From Gemmatimonadota bacterium (GTDB taxonomy: Bacteria; Gemmatimonadota; Gemmatimonadetes; Gemmatimonadales; Gemmatimonadaceae), in NCBI GenBank assembly GCA_023249305.1, contig JAHFCU010000005.1, positions 34,274 through 98,273 on the forward strand: DNA of 64,000 nt, written 5' to 3'. The position numbers were made by a program, and so were the translations under genes. The number at the start of each line of letters is the position of its first letter. Within the stretch, counting starts at the first letter, position 1. The notes under the pieces are model-generated. The model ran no database searches, was not told the DNA's origin, and saw only the letters and a list, made by a program, of their open reading frames with translations. Below, one piece after another: positions 61,076 to 64,000 of the stretch.

Positions 61076-62784
61076 CAAAAGCGGTGCTTGACCCGCACAA
61101 TCACGTTGAGGGGTTCGGCCGCGGTGCTCGTTGCTTTCGCGACGTAGATGCCGAAGGACCCAAAGTCGAGTCCGGCGCCGACGTCGGCGCGGAAACTCGA
61201 GAGCGGTGGCAGGTCGTCTTTCGCAAACGTGGTCGCGAGGTCGGGCGCGCCGACGCTCCACCCGCGACCGGCGTCGACGAACAGCACCCAGGCAGCATTC
61301 CGATTGAAGCCCGGACGCCACCAGTCGTCGTGTTCGTCGCTGCGCACCCACCCGACGTGGAAGTCGGCGCGGTACTCCGCCTGCACGAGCATCACCCGGT
61401 CACATAACGCCGGCGCGCCGGGCAGTACCGTGCCGCCGCACGTCAAGACATCGGGATGCACGCGCCACGCGCGCCGGAAGTCGTAGCCCGGCAGCGTCGT
61501 CGGCCCGCCGACCGACAGCCGCCGCTGCAGTGGGAGCCGGTCGCCCGACATCCATCCCGCGGCGACTAGGCGCAGATTGAGCGAGGCGTCAGGCGAGAAG
61601 CGCGTATACCGGCGCGCATCCACGAAACCGCGCGTGTACGCCACCGCTTCCGGTCGCGGCATCACGGTCAGAAGTCCAGGATCGCGCCAAAGCGTGCCCG
61701 AACCTCGTTCGATTTCCGCGTCGAGGTACCAGCCGCCCCACAGCGGGTTGGAACGCCGACGCGTGTCCACGCGCAGGCGCGTGGTCGCGAGGTGCATCGT
61801 TCCTTCGTCCACCGCGGGGTTGGGCCGCCACGAGTCCTCGCTGCGAATCAGCGAGATCGGGTCGCGATCGCGCGCGCTCGCCCAGCGTTCATCGCCGAGC
61901 GAGAACGTGAGGTCCGCGTCGGAACCGCCGTGCAGCTTGATGAAGCCCAGGCCGCCATGCCGACGGTAATAGTCGCGGAAGTCGCGGTGCAGGAAGAACG
62001 CGGCGAGCCCCGCCTCGCCGTCGCTCATCTGCCACCCTTCCACCGCGTCCACGATGTCGAACGTGCGGCCACCGACGCCGAGCCCGAGCTTGCGGCCAAG
62101 CTGCAGCTCGCTCGTGACGTCGTGGCCCAGCGTACCGCGATCCCACCGCACCGGGCCCGCGGTGCGCACGATGCCGTATGCGTCGAGCGTGAAGCGCCCC
62201 CAGTCGGTGATCTGATGAATGCGCGGCCCGATCAGGATCGGCAGTCCCTCGATGCGATTGTATGTGTGCGCGCTCGTGAACGTGAGGTCGTGCCACGAGC
62301 GGTCCTCCGACGGTGTGCCGCGCAGGCGCGCGCGGCGCCGCCACCACACCTCGTCGTACGTGGGCTCTTGCTCCGGCACGAGCTTCTGGTCGGTCAAGTG
62401 ATAGCGCAGCAGTTCAGGCTGGCGCAGCACTTCGCCGCCTACCGTCGCGTCCTCTCGTCCGGTAATCGTGCCGCCCACCACAATCAGGCCGCCGAGCGAC
62501 GCGCCAGGCGTGAGCCGCACGTCGGCGTTAATGGCGGCCAACGTACCCGTGATGCGCCCGGCCACGTGCACCGGGCCGTTGAGCACGGCCACGTCGCCCT
62601 CAATGGTGCGGTCGGCGCCAACCACGAGCACGCCAGTCACCCGCATTGTGCGGTCGGTGTTGTAGGTCGCCACCGCGGCGGCGGGAATGTCGCGCGTGGT
62701 CGCGTCGCGCTGCTGCGCGCTGGCTGTCCCGACGGCCGTCAGCACGCCCGCCGCGAGCACCGCCAGTTGATGTCTCCGAGTCAT
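61075..62784 (-). CDS. Omp85/BamA-like barrel with bactofilin-like N-terminal domain
   Basis: 569 residues with a signal peptide ending near ASAQ. Residues ~40-115 are short beta-helix turns of the polymer-forming (bactofilin-like) type: VTGVLVVGADRTIEGDVAVL, NGPVHVAGRITGTLAAINAD, GGLIVVGGTITGREDATVGG. The remainder is a beta-barrel with the surface-antigen/Omp85 hallmark LSVGGPTTLPGYDFRRAW and a final amphipathic strand ending VKHRF. POTRA repeats are not visible. The ATG at 62784 has GAGG 7 bases upstream, and a sigma-54 promoter match lies at 62819-62835. Role unknown, possibly export or surface display. Confidence 0.72.
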   Translation of the reverse strand: MTRRHQLAVLAAGVLTAVGTASAQQRDATTRDIPAAAVATYNTDRTMRVTGVLVVGADRTIEGDVAVLNGPVHVAGRITGTLAAINADVRLTPGASLGGLIVVGGTITGREDATVGGEVLRQPELLRYHLTDQKLVPEQEPTYDEVWWRRRARLRGTPSEDRSWHDLTFTSAHTYNRIEGLPILIGPRIHQITDWGRFTLDAYGIVRTAGPVRWDRGTLGHDVTSELQLGRKLGLGVGGRTFDIVDAVEGWQMSDGEAGLAAFFLHRDFRDYYRRHGGLGFIKLHGGSDADLTFSLGDERWASARDRDPISLIRSEDSWRPNPAVDEGTMHLATTRLRVDTRRRSNPLWGGWYLDAEIERGSGTLWRDPGLLTVMPRPEAVAYTRGFVDARRYTRFSPDASLNLRLVAAGWMSGDRLPLQRRLSVGGPTTLPGYDFRRAWRVHPDVLTCGGTVLPGAPALCDRVMLVQAEYRADFHVGWVRSDEHDDWWRPGFNRNAAWVLFVDAGRGWSVGAPDLATTFAKDDLPPLSSFRADVGAGLDFGSFGIYVAKATSTAAEPLNVIVRVKHRF

Positions 62785-62818
62785 GGTGTGTCCTCGTGAG
62801 CTGGTGATGCCCGCAAGA

Positions 62819-62835
62819 GTGCAGGGTGCGTGCCG
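62819..62835 (-). promoter_or_regulatory. Sigma-54 (-24/-12) promoter for the Omp85-like gene
   Basis: The minus strand reads CGGCACGCACCCTGCAC, matching TGGCACG-N4-TTGCA at all but the first position of each half, with the invariant GG and GC correctly spaced. The predicted start is about 26 bases before the ATG, leaving room for the GAGG site. A 12-bp palindrome TTGCGCGCGCAA at 62844-62855 could be an activator site. Confidence 0.65.
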
Positions 62836-62942
62836 GGTGGCGCTTGCGCGCGCAATCGCCACGCGGCCATGCACTTGCCGCGGATCGAGCGCGCCGTTCC
62901 GGCGCCGGAGTCGCAGGGATGGGTCACGGCCGTGTCGTTTCG

Positions 62943-64000
62943 TCACTCGCCGCCATCGGGCTGCAGCCCGAGGCGTCTCATGCGGCGGTACAGGTTGGGA
63001 CGGTCTGTGCGCAGCCGCCGCGCCGCCTCGGCCACCACGCCGTTGGCCGCCGACAGCGCACGCGTGATCAGCAGTTTCTCGTACTCATCGAGCGCGTCGC
63101 TGAGTGTCAGTTCCGGCTGCACGAGGTCGGGCAGCGACGGCGCGGCCAGCGGCGCCAGCGGCAGTACTCCCTGCACTTCGTCCGCGCCAATCGGCTGGCC
63201 CGCGTGCAGGATGCTCAGCCGCTCGACGATGTTCTCGAGCTCGCGCACATTGCCGGGCCAGCGATAGCGTGCGAGCGCGCTCACCGCCTCAGGGGTCCAC
63301 ACCGGCATCGGCTGCGCCGAACGACGCCGCTGCAGCGCGGCAAAGTGCCGCACCAGCGCCGGCACGTCGTCCGGCCGTTCGCGCAGCGGCGGGATCGGCA
63401 GGGGAATCACGTTGAGCCGGAAGTACAGGTCCTCGCGGAACTGCCCATCGCGCACCGCGCGTTCGAGGTCGCGGTTCGTGGCGGCGAGGATGCGCACGTC
63501 CACCTTGATCGGCCGCCCGCCGCCGACGCGCTCGATCTCCCGCGCTTCGATGGCCCGGAGTAGCTTCGACTGCGCCTCCGGCCCGAGGTCCCCGACTTCG
63601 TCGAGAAACAGCGTGCCGGTGTGCGCGAGCTCGAATCGTCCGATGCGCCGCTCCGTGGCCCCCGTAAACGAGCCGCGTTCGTGCCCGAACATCTCGCTTT
63701 CCACGAGGTCGCGCGGAATCGCCGCGCAGTTCACGCGCACGAACGGTTTCTCGCGCCGCGCGCTCTCGGCGTGAATCGCCGCGGCCACGATCTCCTTGCC
63801 CGTCCCTGACTCGCCCGTGATGAGCACGCGCGCGTCCGTGGGTGCGACGCGTGCGATCATCTCGCGCACCGTGCGCAGGGCGTGGCTGTCACCAACGAAC
63901 TCGCCCGCCAGGCCAAGATCGGCGCGCAGTGCGCTGCGCTCGCGGCGCGCCATGCGCAGTTCGAGGGCACCGGAAAGCGCCAGCAGCACACCCTCTGGCG
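62943..64000 (-). CDS. NtrC/NtrX-type sigma-54-dependent response regulator (5' partial)
   Basis: The frame is open through the window end. The visible ~352 residues begin with a receiver-to-AAA linker (PEGVLLALSGALELR), so the phospho-receiver domain lies outside the window. The AAA+ domain has Walker A TGESGTGKEIVA, the sigma-54 contact loop FGHERGSFTGA, Walker B GTLFLDEVGDL, ILAATNRDL and WPGNVRELEN. A Fis-type helix-turn-helix ends the protein (EAARRLRTDRPNLYRRMRRLG). The contact loop has Ser for the usual first Ala, seen in many active members. It is the likely activator of the sigma-54 promoter 110-125 bp downstream. Confidence 0.93.
   Translation of the reverse strand, partial: PEGVLLALSGALELRMARRERSALRADLGLAGEFVGDSHALRTVREMIARVAPTDARVLITGESGTGKEIVAAAIHAESARREKPFVRVNCAAIPRDLVESEMFGHERGSFTGATERRIGRFELAHTGTLFLDEVGDLGPEAQSKLLRAIEAREIERVGGGRPIKVDVRILAATNRDLERAVRDGQFREDLYFRLNVIPLPIPPLRERPDDVPALVRHFAALQRRRSAQPMPVWTPEAVSALARYRWPGNVRELENIVERLSILHAGQPIGADEVQGVLPLAPLAAPSLPDLVQPELTLSDALDEYEKLLITRALSAANGVVAEAARRLRTDRPNLYRRMRRLGLQPDGGE

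Noticed and set aside
63660..63690. GSFTGA loop as a sign of an inactive sigma-54 activator
   Set aside because: Ser at this position of the GAFTGA loop occurs in active family members. Walker motifs and the DNA-binding domain are intact, so activity is expected.

Overview
This 64 kb window is high-GC, densely coded bacterial chromosome. Three traits together point to the phylum Gemmatimonadota: a SusC/SusD outer-membrane pair, a PorX-type regulator, and a large GWxTD-like secreted protein in an otherwise housekeeping cluster. The placement is an inference from gene content, since no rRNA is present. I count about 58 protein genes, two of them cut by the window edges, plus one gene remnant. 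I saw no tRNA, rRNA, CRISPR array, prophage or insertion sequence. Neighbouring genes very often overlap by 4 bp (ATGA/GTGA) or 1 bp (TGATG/TAGTG), so operons can be read with some confidence.

Layout. 1-6.1 kb (+): the end of a CtaG-like protein, an EamA transporter, a HAD phosphatase, a CYTH protein, an M14 carboxypeptidase with an odd N-terminal extension, and AcpS. 6.1-9.3 kb (-): Lgt, a PP2C phosphatase, a GNAT enzyme, a small sulfite-oxidase-fold protein and a DUF2007 protein. 9.4-20.4 kb: pirin (+), then on the minus strand a CHAD protein, a tricorn-like protease, SusD, SusC and a truncated second SusD. 20.5-23.3 kb (-): an Nramp-family transporter with altered metal-site motifs, a cytosolic MgtE-N/CBS protein and a 37-residue membrane protein.

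23.4-38.9 kb (-) is a long housekeeping run: yebC, ruvC, ruvA, ruvB, a GWxTD-like protein, queA, tgt, yajC, def, fmt, then rsmB, rpe, a TlpA-type thioredoxin and tsaD. The run is broken between fmt and rsmB by one opposite-strand gene for a lipoprotein with Ig-like domains and seven RCC1 repeats. 39-42.9 kb (-): an outer-membrane barrel, a TPR/CsgG-like protein, an orphan DnaB-type ATPase and a hypothetical protein.

42.9-51.4 kb (+) is a tightly coupled operon that starts with a PorX-like response regulator (receiver plus PglZ domain) and continues with an MsbA-type ABC exporter, two glycosyltransferases, an LpxL-like acyltransferase, a class V aminotransferase and an AlkD-like protein. 51.4-55 kb (-): TyrS, a glycosyltransferase and a sugar-nucleotide epimerase whose catalytic Tyr position is Phe. 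55.1-60.3 kb (+): a class A penicillin-binding protein, an amidohydrolase, a branched-chain aminotransferase and an HNH endonuclease. 60.4-64 kb (-): an NtrC/NtrX-type sigma-54 activator (cut by the window end) upstream of an Omp85-like barrel with a bactofilin-like N-terminus and a DUF4390-like protein. A good sigma-54 promoter match lies in front of the barrel gene.

A recurring theme is short-word repeats and imperfect palindromes at the 3' ends of minus-strand genes. In several cases they supply the stop codon or a low-complexity tail.
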